A stretch of 22,173 nt of DNA. Source: Acrasis kona (taxonomy: Eukaryota; Heterolobosea; Eutetramitea; Acrasida; Acrasidae). The translations under genes and the position numbers were made by a program. Below, one piece after another: positions 8,510-18,408 of this stretch. The first letter of the stretch is position 1. Every line of letters starts with the position of its first letter. Where the stretch lies: positions 1 to 22,173 of the forward strand of contig JAOPGA020000086.1 in assembly GCA_026419775.2 (NCBI GenBank), in the 5' to 3' direction. The notes below the pieces were generated by a model. It was not told where the DNA came from. It ran no database searches and was given only the letters and a program-made list of their open reading frames with translations.

Positions 8510-10900
8510 TGTTGTAAGCTAAGGACAAACCTCTGGTACTTGACAAACAAATTCGCGAGGACATGATCCAACATAACCTTCGGATGAACAATACAGAGCG
8601 AACGTTTGCCGAAAACTACAACATGCCCCAACACAATCTCCAATATCCCGAGCCCTCTCCGCCAAATGAACCACAATACGTATGAAAACAAACAAATAAG
8701 TATTGCTGCTTTCAACATACAAGGAGGGCTTATGAACAATACTACAAACACACAAACAAGATCATAATTAACGAAGTGAGACTTTTCATGTGAAACCACA
8801 ACATTGACATCATGGCGCTATCCAAGACACACACCAACCAAGAAGACGGGCCTCTAATCGAAAAGCTCTTCAAGAAGAATCAAATACTTCTGGCACCAGT
8901 GGTGGGTCATAGAAAACATGGAGCAGGAATCATCTTCAACCCAAAATGTAATGCAACGATCATTAGATCAGAGTACAGTGAACAACCTGGGAGAGCAATC
9001 CTGGTGTCAGCAGTAATCTACGGTAGACCAACATCCATCACATCTACACAATGAAGCTGGCTTGGAAGATGAGTGCCATAAAATTGTAGAAGACATTAAA
9101 ATGTGGATGGACACCGCCACTAAACTCTCTCACGACGTCATAATCATTGGGGATTTGAATGTAGACACACATTCCGACGCCAATAGAGCAAAAAGACTCA
9201 GAAGTATAGCAGGAAGTAATGCGATGAATATAGCGTTTAAGGATATCGCTACGGAAGAGAAAGATGGATGTATCGACGATTGTCTATACAGAATAATGGA
9301 CACCAAATTCTTTTCCACAGAAATCATTGAGGATAACCTCCCAAAACTCTCCACCCACAAGGCCATCCTGATAAAATATTGGATAGGAGTGTATCAAGGA
9401 AAGAGCGTTCCAGTGTATAATTATAGCAAGGAGGACATCAAACGGATTGCCGAACTCACAGAAGAGAAAATCAGCGACATAGAAAATTCTCATTTGAGTG
9501 ACATTCTCCTCGCATGGTCAGAAGAATTTACAAAATTAAGAATTAAAGCTAGACAAGGTACCAAAAGAGCAACCGCTTTCGATAGCCCCACCTCAAGAGG
9601 AATCCGCTTCCACATGAACACAATCTCCAAATTACGCAAGCGGATTAATAAGGACACGAAGAGATTTTCAGAAAGATAATTAACGACTTGGGGCTAAATA
9701 TGATTCGGGTTACTGCAAGTACAGAGAGGCGTTAAATATAGAAACGTCGCGCCTAGCATTCGAGCATAACCTGAGCTGGGAGAATGAAGTAACCAAATCC
9801 TCCAAAGTCATGTGGAACTATGCAAAAGGAGAAAGGGATAATTTCTAAATTTACGCAATCAAATCAGAAGGTGAAGTAATCAGAGATGCCGAATCGGTTC
9901 TCGGAGGAATTGAAAAATCTTTTACAAATAGGTTTAAAGCTAAGGAGGTACCCGAAATCACAAATTTTACAATCCAGTTACCCCAGGAGAGGTCACAAGC
10001 GGAACGAACACATCAGGTCTGGACGGGCTACCTAGTGAACTCACGCTCAACGCAGGAAACAAAACTCTACTTGCAATATCCAAAACTTTCAACAATATAA
10101 TTCGAGGAGAGGACCTCCTACCTGATAGCCTTAAAAGAGCTTACGTGGCCCTTATTCCTAAAACCAATAAAGTGGAAGAAAGACTGGATATTACGCACTT
10201 CAGGCCAATCGCAGTCCTACCAATCATGTATCGTTTGTTCACCAAGATTGTATCCGATAGATTATCTGCCGCCGTCAAGGCAATGGGGATACAAGCCAAA
10301 GAACAAAGAGGCTTCCTGCGCGGAGGTGGTACAACGGATCTAGCTACAGCATAGAACAATACAATGGAAGACTCGTGGAGTCGAAAGAAAAATCTATATC
10401 TCACATTGATCGATTTCACGGACGCTTACGGATCACTTGTTCATGAGAGATTGATGCAAATCCTCCAACTACTCAAAATCCCCCAACAGATTATAAATTT
10501 GATTCGTGAATTATATAAAAACCCGTAGCGACAGACTCCGCAAAAAATAGGGATAAGATTCTTAACGAGATGTCGATAATTTGCGAAACTCTCGGACTAA
10601 CCATGAACATGAAAAAGAGTGTCTGCGCAAACTATAAATGGAATAAAAAAGAAGTGGTCCATGATTTAAGTTCCTGGAGAGTCTTGGAAAACTGTAATAA
10701 ACCTATCAAGTTCGCTCCAAAGGAATATAGGGAATATAGATTGGTAAACGGTGTCAGGTACTCGCACGTTCAGAAGAAAATGGATAAGAAGGTAGGTTAG
10801 AGATCGCATAACACGCACCGGAGGGAGGGGAACAAGAAGAGAGAATGATATTGAGAAGGAAAGAAGATTATGTATGGTGACGAAAACTATTAGAGAAGGC
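8510..10900 (+). mobile_element. LINE (APE-type non-LTR retrotransposon), 5'-truncated and decayed
   Basis: Starts with the end of an ORF1-like frame (about 8519, TGA at 8683-8685) overlapping ORF2, whose ATG at 8666 is followed by ISIAAFNIQGGL, the first motif of an AP-type endonuclease. Further endonuclease pieces are GHRKHGAGIIFNP (about 8908), IIIGDLNVDTHSD (about 9143) and STHKAIL (about 9352). The catalytic Glu position reads SKTHTNQED, with Lys. Reverse transcriptase follows: AYVALIPK, HFRPIAVLPIMY, QRGFLRGG, then LIDFTDAYGSL (about 10405). The segment that should hold the FADD catalytic box is missing: after LIRELYKNP (about 10528) the frame jumps to the later GLTMNMKKSVCAN region (10588). 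Several frameshifts and stops make it inactive. The 3' end is unclear, perhaps 10800-10930, with no clear poly(A). Clade not assigned. Confidence 0.8.
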
Positions 10901-10929
10901 TGAGATCATTTAGAGTCTCCCATTGTGGA

Positions 10930-11930
10930 AGCACAACCATGGTTTCCCCAGAGAAGTAACACAATTTTGGGGTTTTACTCCAGGTATTGCACGTGTGGAA
11001 GCATGCGAGACGGTTAAATGGTCAAAATCTTGTAGAGATGAAATGTGTGTTACGGGGTTCTAAAACAGCATAAATAAGCAATTGTGTTACGTAGTGAGTT
11101 GTTTCTCCCTGACGATGCTGTTTTTTTCAAAGTTAGACCAGATAATTTGTGGGTCACCTGGACAACGAGGCTTTATTGGAACTACCTATTAGCAGCCCCA
11201 TAAGTTGTTAATAAGTTCAGGCGGCCAGATTCATTCCTCAAACCTACCACACAAGAACATTCTTGATTTATTGAAAAAAAAGCATGTTGTTAAGGGGGGA
11301 GTCACACCAGGTTTTATAATAAATTTCAGTTCATGTACTCTTATAATGCAACTTTATATACGAAGGTGTTTGTTGAAATATTGGCATGACTGAGGTACAA
11401 TGCTAAAATGTGACCGTATTACAACTTTATCAATTTTTAAAAACTAATCTTTTAGTGATCAGAAGTTCAAAAGCATCAAAAATGATGAAGATTTGTCTAA
11501 CAATTGTGATGTTGTTGAGTTATATTTAAGAAGTTGTAACTTCGTCTCAAGTTGATTGTTCAGAAATTGACAGATATTTCAATGAATATTGCACACGCGT
11601 TTCCACGCGTTCCATAGTATATTCTTCTATGTTTTATGTTTATTGCACACAAATTTCTACAAAAACTGTGCATGCAATTTAGTGCAAAATTAGAAATCGT
11701 GAAACATGTTTCGTTTGATTGATTTTTTTTGTAAACTCTTATCAACCTCAAAATGAAAACAAAGTGAACAGTTACTTCTGCACTGTGTGTTGCAAACATC
11801 TACAATGCATGTTGTCTTCCCATTGAACCAGAAATTCCTCACCAACTATTTCGTGGCTGCTAAAAAATCAGATGATGATTTCAACTTCCATACTTTAATC
11901 ACCCTCTAATCGCATCCGAGTACATGTACC
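10930..11930. other. No gene found
   Basis: About 1 kb of AT-rich sequence with short ORFs that I cannot assign. It may include the undetected 3' end of the LINE (to about 10930-11050) and the lost 5' part of the S28 peptidase fragment that follows. No tRNA signature, no terminal repeats. Confidence 0.4.
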
Positions 11931-11934
11931 TTAA

Positions 11935-12211
11935 ATCTTCGTGAAAAGTACGCTAATGCGCCAATAATTGCATTTGGAGGATCCTATGGTGGAATGGTAA
12001 GTTGCCAAAATTACCAAACTGACACACATTTTAGCTAGCGGCGTGGTTTAGAATAAAATACCCTCACATTATTCAGGGTTACATTGCATCATCCGCTCCT
12101 GTTTTCGATGAGAATACGACGATAGTCGATGATGTTACTTTTACGGAGGCTGAAATTCAAATGGTGGTTAAAGTGGACTATATACAAAGAGCGAACAGCA
12201 AAAAACATTAG
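11935..12211 (+). pseudogene. Fragment of S28 serine carboxypeptidase (prolylcarboxypeptidase/DPP7-like)
   Basis: Reads NLREKYANAPIIAFGGSYGG then M, a 38-nt intron (11997-12034, GTAAGT...TTTTAG), and [28 protein letters not shown]. This is the nucleophile elbow of family S28 (GGSYGGMLxAWFRxKYPHxxxGxxAxSAP), enzymes that cut after proline in lysosome or secreted space. The Ser in GSYGG is intact and the intron is still well formed. Upstream, the same frame has a stop at about 11908, and no other S28 motif is seen. Downstream the frame ends at TAG 12209-12211, about 250 residues short of a normal enzyme, with no Asp/His catalytic region. So it is a remnant, though a gene with further unseen exons cannot be fully excluded. 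Confidence 0.75.
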
Positions 12212-12461
12212 ATAATCCAATTCCATCTTCCACAGAATCAGAAGTTTTCTTGCCAAAAACTGAGCAGAGTTCAGTCGCAGTTGAACAAGTGGTTGTCCAG
12301 GAACCACTTGCACGATGTGATCCAGTGAGCACTACTCTACAAAATGCTACTAAACCTAGATTTCTTCTTCCTTCTCCGTCTGGTTTCATTGTATCCTATC
12401 CCAAATACTCTTCTGCTTGTTTAGCACTTTGACTCATTCCAACTTGATTTTGAAATTGCAT
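12168..12461 (-). pseudogene. Stop-interrupted minus-strand coding remnant (SAKQA family of the right edge)
   Basis: From ATG 12461 the frame reads MQFQNQVGMSQSAKQAEEYL, G, then TAG, and continues in the same frame as MKPDGEGRRNLGLVAFCRVV to 12168. The DNA for SAKQA (12412-12433) is identical to the last 22 bases of the window, where the same minus-strand reading SAKQAD leads into the HNH protein. I do not recognise the protein. It overlaps the end of the S28 fragment on the other strand, so only one of the two readings need be real beyond 12211. Confidence 0.25.
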
Positions 12462-12551
12462 GCAAATGTTCCCAAAATAATTATTAAATTGTTGATGGTA
12501 CCCGTATAGTAAACAGTTACAAAGCGATTAATTTTTCATAATCTACTCCCG

Positions 12552-12916
12552 TTATTTTTGTTTTAACGTCTTTGTATATTCTTCTTCGTCATCTTTATCA
12601 TTTTCGCTTTCTTGGGCACTCCATTTCTGCATTCGATCTTGTTTCTTGAAAGTGGCTCAACATCGTTTGTTTGAATCGCATCCGGGATTGGGAATTATTG
12701 TCAAGGGGTTTGTTCAGGTACTATTTTGTGTTGGTTGCTCCTCAAATTGTTCTGCTCGAACGAACAAGATTGGGGGAAATAGTTTAACGGGCATATACAA
12801 TTTGATCTAAAATCATTTCTTCGTCAATTTCAAAGATTGTAGGAGGACTGATTGGGCTGCTCAACCAACGACTATCTATTGTTGAAATTTGTTTGGGTTT
12901 GCGTAGATGTGACGTT
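12552..12916 (-). pseudogene. Decayed unidentified coding remnant
   Basis: The minus strand holds coding-like stretches in closely spaced frames: from about 12916 HLRKPKQISTIDSRWLSSPI and PTIFEIDEEMILDQIVYAR, then a stop. Nearer 12600 come NSQSRMRFKQTMLSHFQETR in one frame and WSAQESENDKDDEEEYTKTL in another, the latter ending at TAA 12552-12554. The acidic tail and lack of bias toward stops suggest old protein sequence, but frames do not join and no family is recognised. Confidence 0.3.
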
Positions 12917-13102
12917 TATAACTGTTGATGACAGCACCGTATTGATACTGATCCCCTTTTACAATCTTTTAATATCTCTTTGGGCGCCACAGTGTGTCGC
13001 ATTGGTATAAAACCAATCAAAACTTCACACCAACAATAGTATATGAAGAGTCGATTAAAACCAAAAAATTTTGGGTACCCAGATGGCAGTCTAAGAGATA
13101 TA

Positions 13103-14645
13103 GTAATGTGATGGTTGAATACACTCGATACTAAAGTTGAAAGAGTTTATGGGAACAGTAGTATTGTACTGTGATTTATTACAACAATACATAAAGTGTT
13201 ATTAATATAAGCAGAAGCAACAAAGTAATGCTGCCAATTGATGTGCTTGTCGCCGTTGATGGTAGCGACTTCGACTCCTTGTTCTCATTTATAAGAGCTG
13301 TTGTTACATTTGTCAACTCTTCAGATATAGCAGGACTTGGTGTAGGTGTTGGTGTAGGGGTAGGTGTAAGGGTTAGAGGTAACGTAGCGTCAAAATCATA
13401 TGGTTGCACTGGTGATGTTTTGTTATTTATCCATGATCCAAATCCATAATTTAAATTGAAGCCTTCATCAAGTTCGATATTTTCATATCTTTCATAAACT
13501 TTTATGGCAAAGCCTGATATATAGTTAAACAGAATACTGTTATTTCTGTTGTATATGTACTTTCTGTCAATCTTTAACCCTGAAAGCGCAGATCTAGCAG
13601 CGAAAACTGGTGCAGCTAAGCTAGAACCTGAGAACAAGCTTACACAAACATCCGATATATTATTACACGAATAGCTGACAGCAGGCATATCTCTTCCTGA
13701 CATAGCTACATCTGGGCAAATCCTCTTGTTCCTAATTCTATTATAAATCTTTGGTATACTTGTTTTTACTTCTTCAATTACTTCAAACCAATACGTAGCA
13801 TATCCCATGCCGGTGTCAAAAGCCTGCGATTCGTTGTACGTATTGTTTACTCCTTTTTCTAGCAGGGTGGAAGTAATACAAACTACATAAGGCGAAGCAC
13901 AGGGGTAGTAGATACGCTGATCAACCCGATTACCAGCAGCGGCATAGAATGTGGTAATATTTGAGTAATATGAGAACACCTTATTTAACTCCACCTGCTC
14001 TGTAACAAAGTAATAATTGTCAAAGCCAAACGACATGGACACATAGTCTGCATTTTCTGCCGCATAAGAAATAGCTGTTTTCATAGTTAAAGAATCGCCT
14101 TCAGGTGAAAGAACTACCTGTTTTTTGTTCAGAAAAAAGAATAGTAGAGGCAACTTACCAGCTTTTTAGCACCTGGAGCTATCGCGTGCGCCCACTGCAT
14201 ATCTAAGTGACATTCTTCGTCAGTATCTGGATCGAATAAGTTTGTATTGTTTACTGGTACTCCATAATCATCAACTATTGACAAGCACCCATCTTTTATC
14301 GTNCAAGGTGGAAGATTAAACTGTCTATTGAACGCAGCTAACATCTCTTCTCCTCTATAACACGTTCCCCAAAGTACTATCGCAATCGTTTTGCCTTTCC
14401 CTCCTGTTGGTGACCATGGCATGTTATATGCCTTTATAATGTCTTGTGGTGTTAAAAAGTCATATTGCTGTTTTATGCTTCTTGCTTTGTTTGTGCTGTC
14501 TACATCCTTAATCCTAATAGTATGTGGAAGCTTCATTTTGCAAACGCAAACTACAACGATACAAAAAAGCAACAAGATGTTGTTCATCTCTACTTTTTGA
14601 AACTATAAAAGTTTACGTGGAGAGAAGTTCAGCTTCTAAACGTTC
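13103..14645. repeat. Direct duplicated block, copy 2 (S53 gene with short flanks)
   Basis: Partner of 6941-8492, 9 bases shorter because of three missing codons in exon 2. Introns, stop-proximal AATAAA and 5' leader are conserved. The sequence outside both edges is unrelated to the flanks of copy 1. Confidence 0.9.
13179..14587 (-). CDS. Sedolisin-family (S53) serine peptidase, GPI-type tail, copy 2 (455 aa)
   Basis: Exons 14587-14159 and 14117-13179 with a 41-nt intron at the same place as in copy 1. It has the same layout: signal peptide, no prodomain, S53 catalytic fold, Thr-Pro stalk, hydrophobic GPI-type tail. Catalytic positions are kept: Glu and Asp in EECHLDMQWAHAIAPGA, Ser in FSGSSLAAPVFAA. 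The same Asn stands at the oxyanion position (AAAGNRVDQR). Differences from copy 1 include GFDNYYF versus GVDNAYYYF, ISGFAIKVYERYENI versus LPGFTLETYYERYGEI, and CNNISDVC versus CNNRWEVC, clustered in surface-like stretches. Both copies have open frames, so both may be active. The base at 14303 is N, in the same TGN codon (residue 95) as in copy 1. Confidence 0.85.
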
Positions 14646-15129
14646 AACAACTTGTCTTTCTCTTCGGAAATTTATTACTGTTTTAGTTGTCAACTAAATT
14701 TCAGTCATAAACATCCCGACATGAGCAATCACTTTTATTCCATTATTGCCATGCATCCTCCAAAGCACAGTCTACGTATGGTTTGATTAGGTTACATGTC
14801 GTCCTTAACGTAAGTAAAAATGTATTTCATTTCGCTAATGGAGCGTAGAGTCTGGCAAGATGGATACTTTTTTTAACATAAATGTAACCTTACGTACAGC
14901 TACACATCATCACAACAACTTTAACGGGGAGCCGTACTTACATTTCCTCATTTTCATCTCCGCATCAAACATCCAATCAAGGAGCAGACTTCGAGGACCT
15001 ACAGTTTACGCCAGAATGCAGTAATCAAATCAGATTCAGAACACTCATTCTAAGTATAAAATTGGAATAAACTGTATTTATTGTGAAGTTAGAATTGATG
15101 TTGAGGCTCCAAATTCTCAACCATCGACC
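14646..15129. other. Intergenic, no gene found
   Basis: About 480 bases with no supported coding frame or RNA gene. AATAAA at about 15065 could be a polyadenylation signal for a plus-strand transcript, but no matching gene is seen. Confidence 0.4.
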
Positions 15130-15567
15130 TCAAACCCAACCCGATTTCTTAAGTTCGTATGCGTTCACGTATACTGTATCTCTCACGTCTTCTTCTTTTA
15201 ACTCTTCTTCTGACGCTTCCACATTTGCCTTCTTTGGGGCAACATCATTATGTATTTGTTGAATTTCACTGAGCCACTCTTCTTTGTTTTCTTCCTTATA
15301 TTCGAATCCCTTCATCCGTTCCATTTTTCCAACATTGAAGCATTTGCAATCCGTAACATTTTCCCCATTTTCACCAATATTCCTTCATCACATTCCTCTC
15401 CCATTATCGCGATAGCGTTATCTTCAGTTTCTTCGACTTTTGTAGCAAGATAACTAAAATGTTTCATCATTCAATAGACATATAGCTTGTACTTTGAGTA
15501 ATTAATAAAATTCAAAGCTATGACTTACTAGTTTGGATGCTTCCTTATCAGAGGTGTATCGACTCAT
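15130..15567 (-). pseudogene. Small unidentified gene, probably frame-broken
   Basis: A short first exon from ATG 15567 reads MSRYTSDKEASKL and ends at a good GTAAGT donor (15528). A TTTTAG acceptor at 15454-15456 leads to an open frame (YLATKVEETEDNAIAIMGEE) through ANASMLEKWNG. The protein then continues in a different frame from ATG 15324 (MERMKGFEYKEENKEEWLSE) to a stop near 15130. The exon-1 phase does not match exon 2, and the second change of frame is not at a splice site. Either two frameshifts or a different exon plan must be invoked. The product would be acidic, helical and soluble, rich in Glu and Lys. Family unknown. Confidence 0.4.
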
Positions 15568-15631
15568 TTTAAATGGATGGTCGCCCAGTGTGCAAAGTTG
15601 GTATTTTTTTGTAAAGGGTTAAATCAAAACA

Positions 15632-16996
15632 ATGAAGCAACACCAGTCGCAAACAATGTCAGTGGAAGGCTATGTTTGCCCATTCGCTATTCTGAACAAT
15701 GGGAGGAGCGAGAAGTGCCGCTTTGTTTATATGGATCTTAAAGAGCTCAACATGCACAAATTAGTTTGTCCATTTATACTTTTTCACAGCTGGGAGCGAG
15801 GCTATCACAAAAAGCTGAATCTCACACTCAACTCGAACCAAATTCCATCATCAACAAGTGATAACACTGTCGCATCAAAGAAGAAAAACAAGATTGCAAC
15901 ACCTCTACATTTATCGACAAACGACATTCGAGCGAATAATGTCATTTTGAACAACAACAATGCGGACGCAATCGATCGATATCGCGAAAATGATAAAATG
16001 TTCATTGCGGGTGACCGTGATTTATTGGTACCGCGATCGACAACAAGCATTTCGTATAAGGGAATCGAAATGCCACACATGAACGCTCCATCAACCGGAA
16101 TTTATAAGCGCATAATGGCGCTTTTAAATAAATATCAAATCCCCACCACCCTTTGCAATCAATTCGATCGAGAAACAATGCTATCAAAAAGCGAGGCTAC
16201 CGAGACCATCCATCGGCTGTTACATAACCCAAATAATGTAGATTACCGATTGGACAATAATCAAGTATTGCACTCCAAGAAAGTGTACAACATTTTGTCG
16301 CTCTTCACTGCCTGGAATATACATGTGTTCTTCCGCGACAAAGCTTCCAAAGAATACCAACCAGCACTCACTTGCTATCCAAACAGAGCAAAAGAAGACG
16401 CGAGTGAGGAAGTGAAGAACTTATTTGAGGAGTGGATCACAAAATGCAAGATTGAATCAAACCACAAAGAAGATTATAACTTTACTTATGATACCTTCAT
16501 AAGTACAGTAGGTTGTTTTACCGATGCACAATACAATCCATTGACAGCATATACTGTTAGTCGAATGAGGGCGGGGTGCAAACTGTTTATTCAGTGGCCA
16601 ACTTCAATCGAGAACTTGGAAAAGTTCATTAGTATGCCAGCTTCCATCTACAACACCAACAACAAGTATAAATGGTGTTTCGAAAATTTAGAAGGCCGCC
16701 CCACCGCAATTCTGTACCGTGCTGGGGATCAAGTGACAATCGATGCAAATACAATTCATTGTGTATTTACATTACAGAACTCAATCCTTGCAGGAAATAT
16801 GTTCTTGGACCACAAGTTATCTTTCGTCGATGTCATATGTCAACTACGAAAGATTCAAGGTATATATGTACGCCCAGGCACCTATCAGCATCAAGTATTC
16901 AAAACAGATATCAAAGATACCGCAAAGATTTGGGTTGATCATGGTGGTTTCTCAGAAGAGCAAATAAACTTGTTAAAGAATGAATTTAATTTATAA
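15632..16996 (+). CDS. CCHC-type zinc-finger and JmjC/cupin-like protein, 454 aa
   Basis: Single intact exon from ATG 15632. Residues about 13-47 hold Cys...Cys...His...Cys (VCPFAILN, EKCRFVY, LNMHKLVCPF), plausible zinc finger. Residues about 60-150 are Asn/Ser-rich and unstructured. From about residue 285 the C-terminus follows the fungal JmjC/cupin pattern: GCFTDAQYNPLTAY, RMRAGCKLFIQWP, EGRPTAILYRAGDQVTID, NTIHCVFTLQNSILAGNMFL. JmjC proteins are Fe(II)/2-oxoglutarate dioxygenases, with HxD...H as metal ligands. Here the second His (His376) is present, but the first ligand pair reads Phe296-Thr-Asp298, so the first His appears lost and enzyme activity is doubtful. No signal peptide; nuclear or cytosolic. 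It could be host-encoded or cargo of a mobile element. The cupin call is fairly firm, the ligand alignment less so. Confidence 0.65.
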   Translation: MKQHQSQTMSVEGYVCPFAILNNGRSEKCRFVYMDLKELNMHKLVCPFILFHSWERGYHKKLNLTLNSNQIPSSTSDNTVASKKKNKIATPLHLSTNDIRANNVILNNNNADAIDRYRENDKMFIAGDRDLLVPRSTTSISYKGIEMPHMNAPSTGIYKRIMALLNKYQIPTTLCNQFDRETMLSKSEATETIHRLLHNPNNVDYRLDNNQVLHSKKVYNILSLFTAWNIHVFFRDKASKEYQPALTCYPNRAKEDASEEVKNLFEEWITKCKIESNHKEDYNFTYDTFISTVGCFTDAQYNPLTAYTVSRMRAGCKLFIQWPTSIENLEKFISMPASIYNTNNKYKWCFENLEGRPTAILYRAGDQVTIDANTIHCVFTLQNSILAGNMFLDHKLSFVDVICQLRKIQGIYVRPGTYQHQVFKTDIKDTAKIWVDHGGFSEEQINLLKNEFNL

Positions 16997-18213
16997 TCAT
17001 AATGTCTTGTTACGTTGTTGTTCTAATGTGTAATTATTATAATTGTAATCAAATCAGAATCTGGTCTTATCAGAATTAATGTCAAATCACAAAAATCGAA
17101 AATATACCATCTGGTGCGCTACACGTTCCTGAGTAAGTGTGTAAAAAATCAGGTAAAAAACCCCACTTTTTGGATCATTATTTTGTTATGCATTTCGATA
17201 CGATAGGACATGCTTGTTCTGATGCTGCGTTTTGTTTGATATGACGTACTTTAGATTATGAGTTATAGTCGATGGATCAGTACAAACAAGTTTAATTGTT
17301 TGTAAAGTGTTGGTCAACTTTTACTTTGGAAACCTTGATGAACACAGAGGGCAGTGACAGTCTCATCGATTGATAGGCAGAAACTAGTTCTGCAATTAAT
17401 TTTGTTGACATGAACCGCTCTTATAAGCTATCAAATCATTATAAAATCAAATCGGGGACATTCATACATTCAAACCTACATTCTTTGGACCGCGTCAAGA
17501 TAGGATAATATTCCATACATTATGCGACACCTTGTATATTCAAACTTAACTATTTATGCGTTTCTCATGTTATAACCATCTAATAATTAATTGAAAACGG
17601 GAACATGGTACCATTAAATAAATGAAGTGTTTGAATACCGTTGGCTTTGTGATGTGATTTATAATGAGCGATGTCGTAAATCGTCGCATTAGGTACACAT
17701 CATTATGAAGAAAATATATTCTCATGATGTTTTGATCAATAAAGGTGAACGGCCGCAAATCCTCTGTCGTTGAGTTCCGTAAGCATCAAAAACCTGGTTC
17801 TTGAAACAAGCGGTTGTATTCGGCTGTGGAGGAAAAATTTGAGCTGTTTTGTGCAGTCTTAAAAAATGGTGGAAGTTGCTGCATATTCACTTTACGCTAA
17901 TCATTAGTGGACCACATTTTACATCTTAAATCTTGTTTAGGCTTAATGTTTGCGTTATTCGTATTGCGTGATGCAATTAAAAGGTATCCCAAGCGATCTA
18001 ACCCTTCATTTTTATGTTTAAATTCTATGCAAATTGTGAGTCGAGGGAGATGTCTGACCTTGATATTTGAGAATTAATACCCAAATCTAGATTTAAGTAG
18101 GTTTCTAGTGCCATATGTAAATACAAGATAGTATTGTTCAACGGGTATATTTGTTGTTGGTTTTTCAATCGTATTGGTATCGAAGGTTCGTTATTGTGAG
18201 ATCATACCAGTTG
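16997..18213. other. Gene-poor intergenic region
   Basis: About 1.2 kb with no supported coding frame. A perfect 9-base inverted repeat with a 6-base loop lies at 17281-17304 (TACAAACAA, GTTTAA, TTGTTTGTA). It is 285 bases past the JmjC stop, too far to be its terminator. Nothing else is recognisable. Confidence 0.4.
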
Positions 18214-18408
18214 TGTTGAGCGTAGCTCAACACTGTTTGTCTAATGTTCAAGGTAACTAAGGGTGGGATAATAGGTGGGAGCAGAGGTAATGCCTGAGTT
18301 TGAGGTGGAAGCGCTCATCGTGTATGTAGTCTAGTTAGATTGTTCAACAAGTTTCTTTCATGTTCAAATGATCAATTTATAGTCCACGGTTCCACCGAGA
18401 ACTCAACA
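18214..18408 (+). repeat. Probable 5' LTR of the Ty3/Gypsy-type element
   Basis: 195 bases bounded by the inverted termini TGTTGAG (18214-18220) and CTCAACA (18402-18408), the TG...CA form expected of an LTR, ending about 55 bases before the gag-like frame. The first bases fold as a perfect hairpin, GTGTTGAGC and GCTCAACAC around GTA (18213-18233). No second copy of this LTR was found downstream in the window. Confidence 0.55.

Noticed and set aside
11205-11393. Plus-strand 62-codon frame
   Set aside because: No recognisable motif, no splice partner, length expected by chance.
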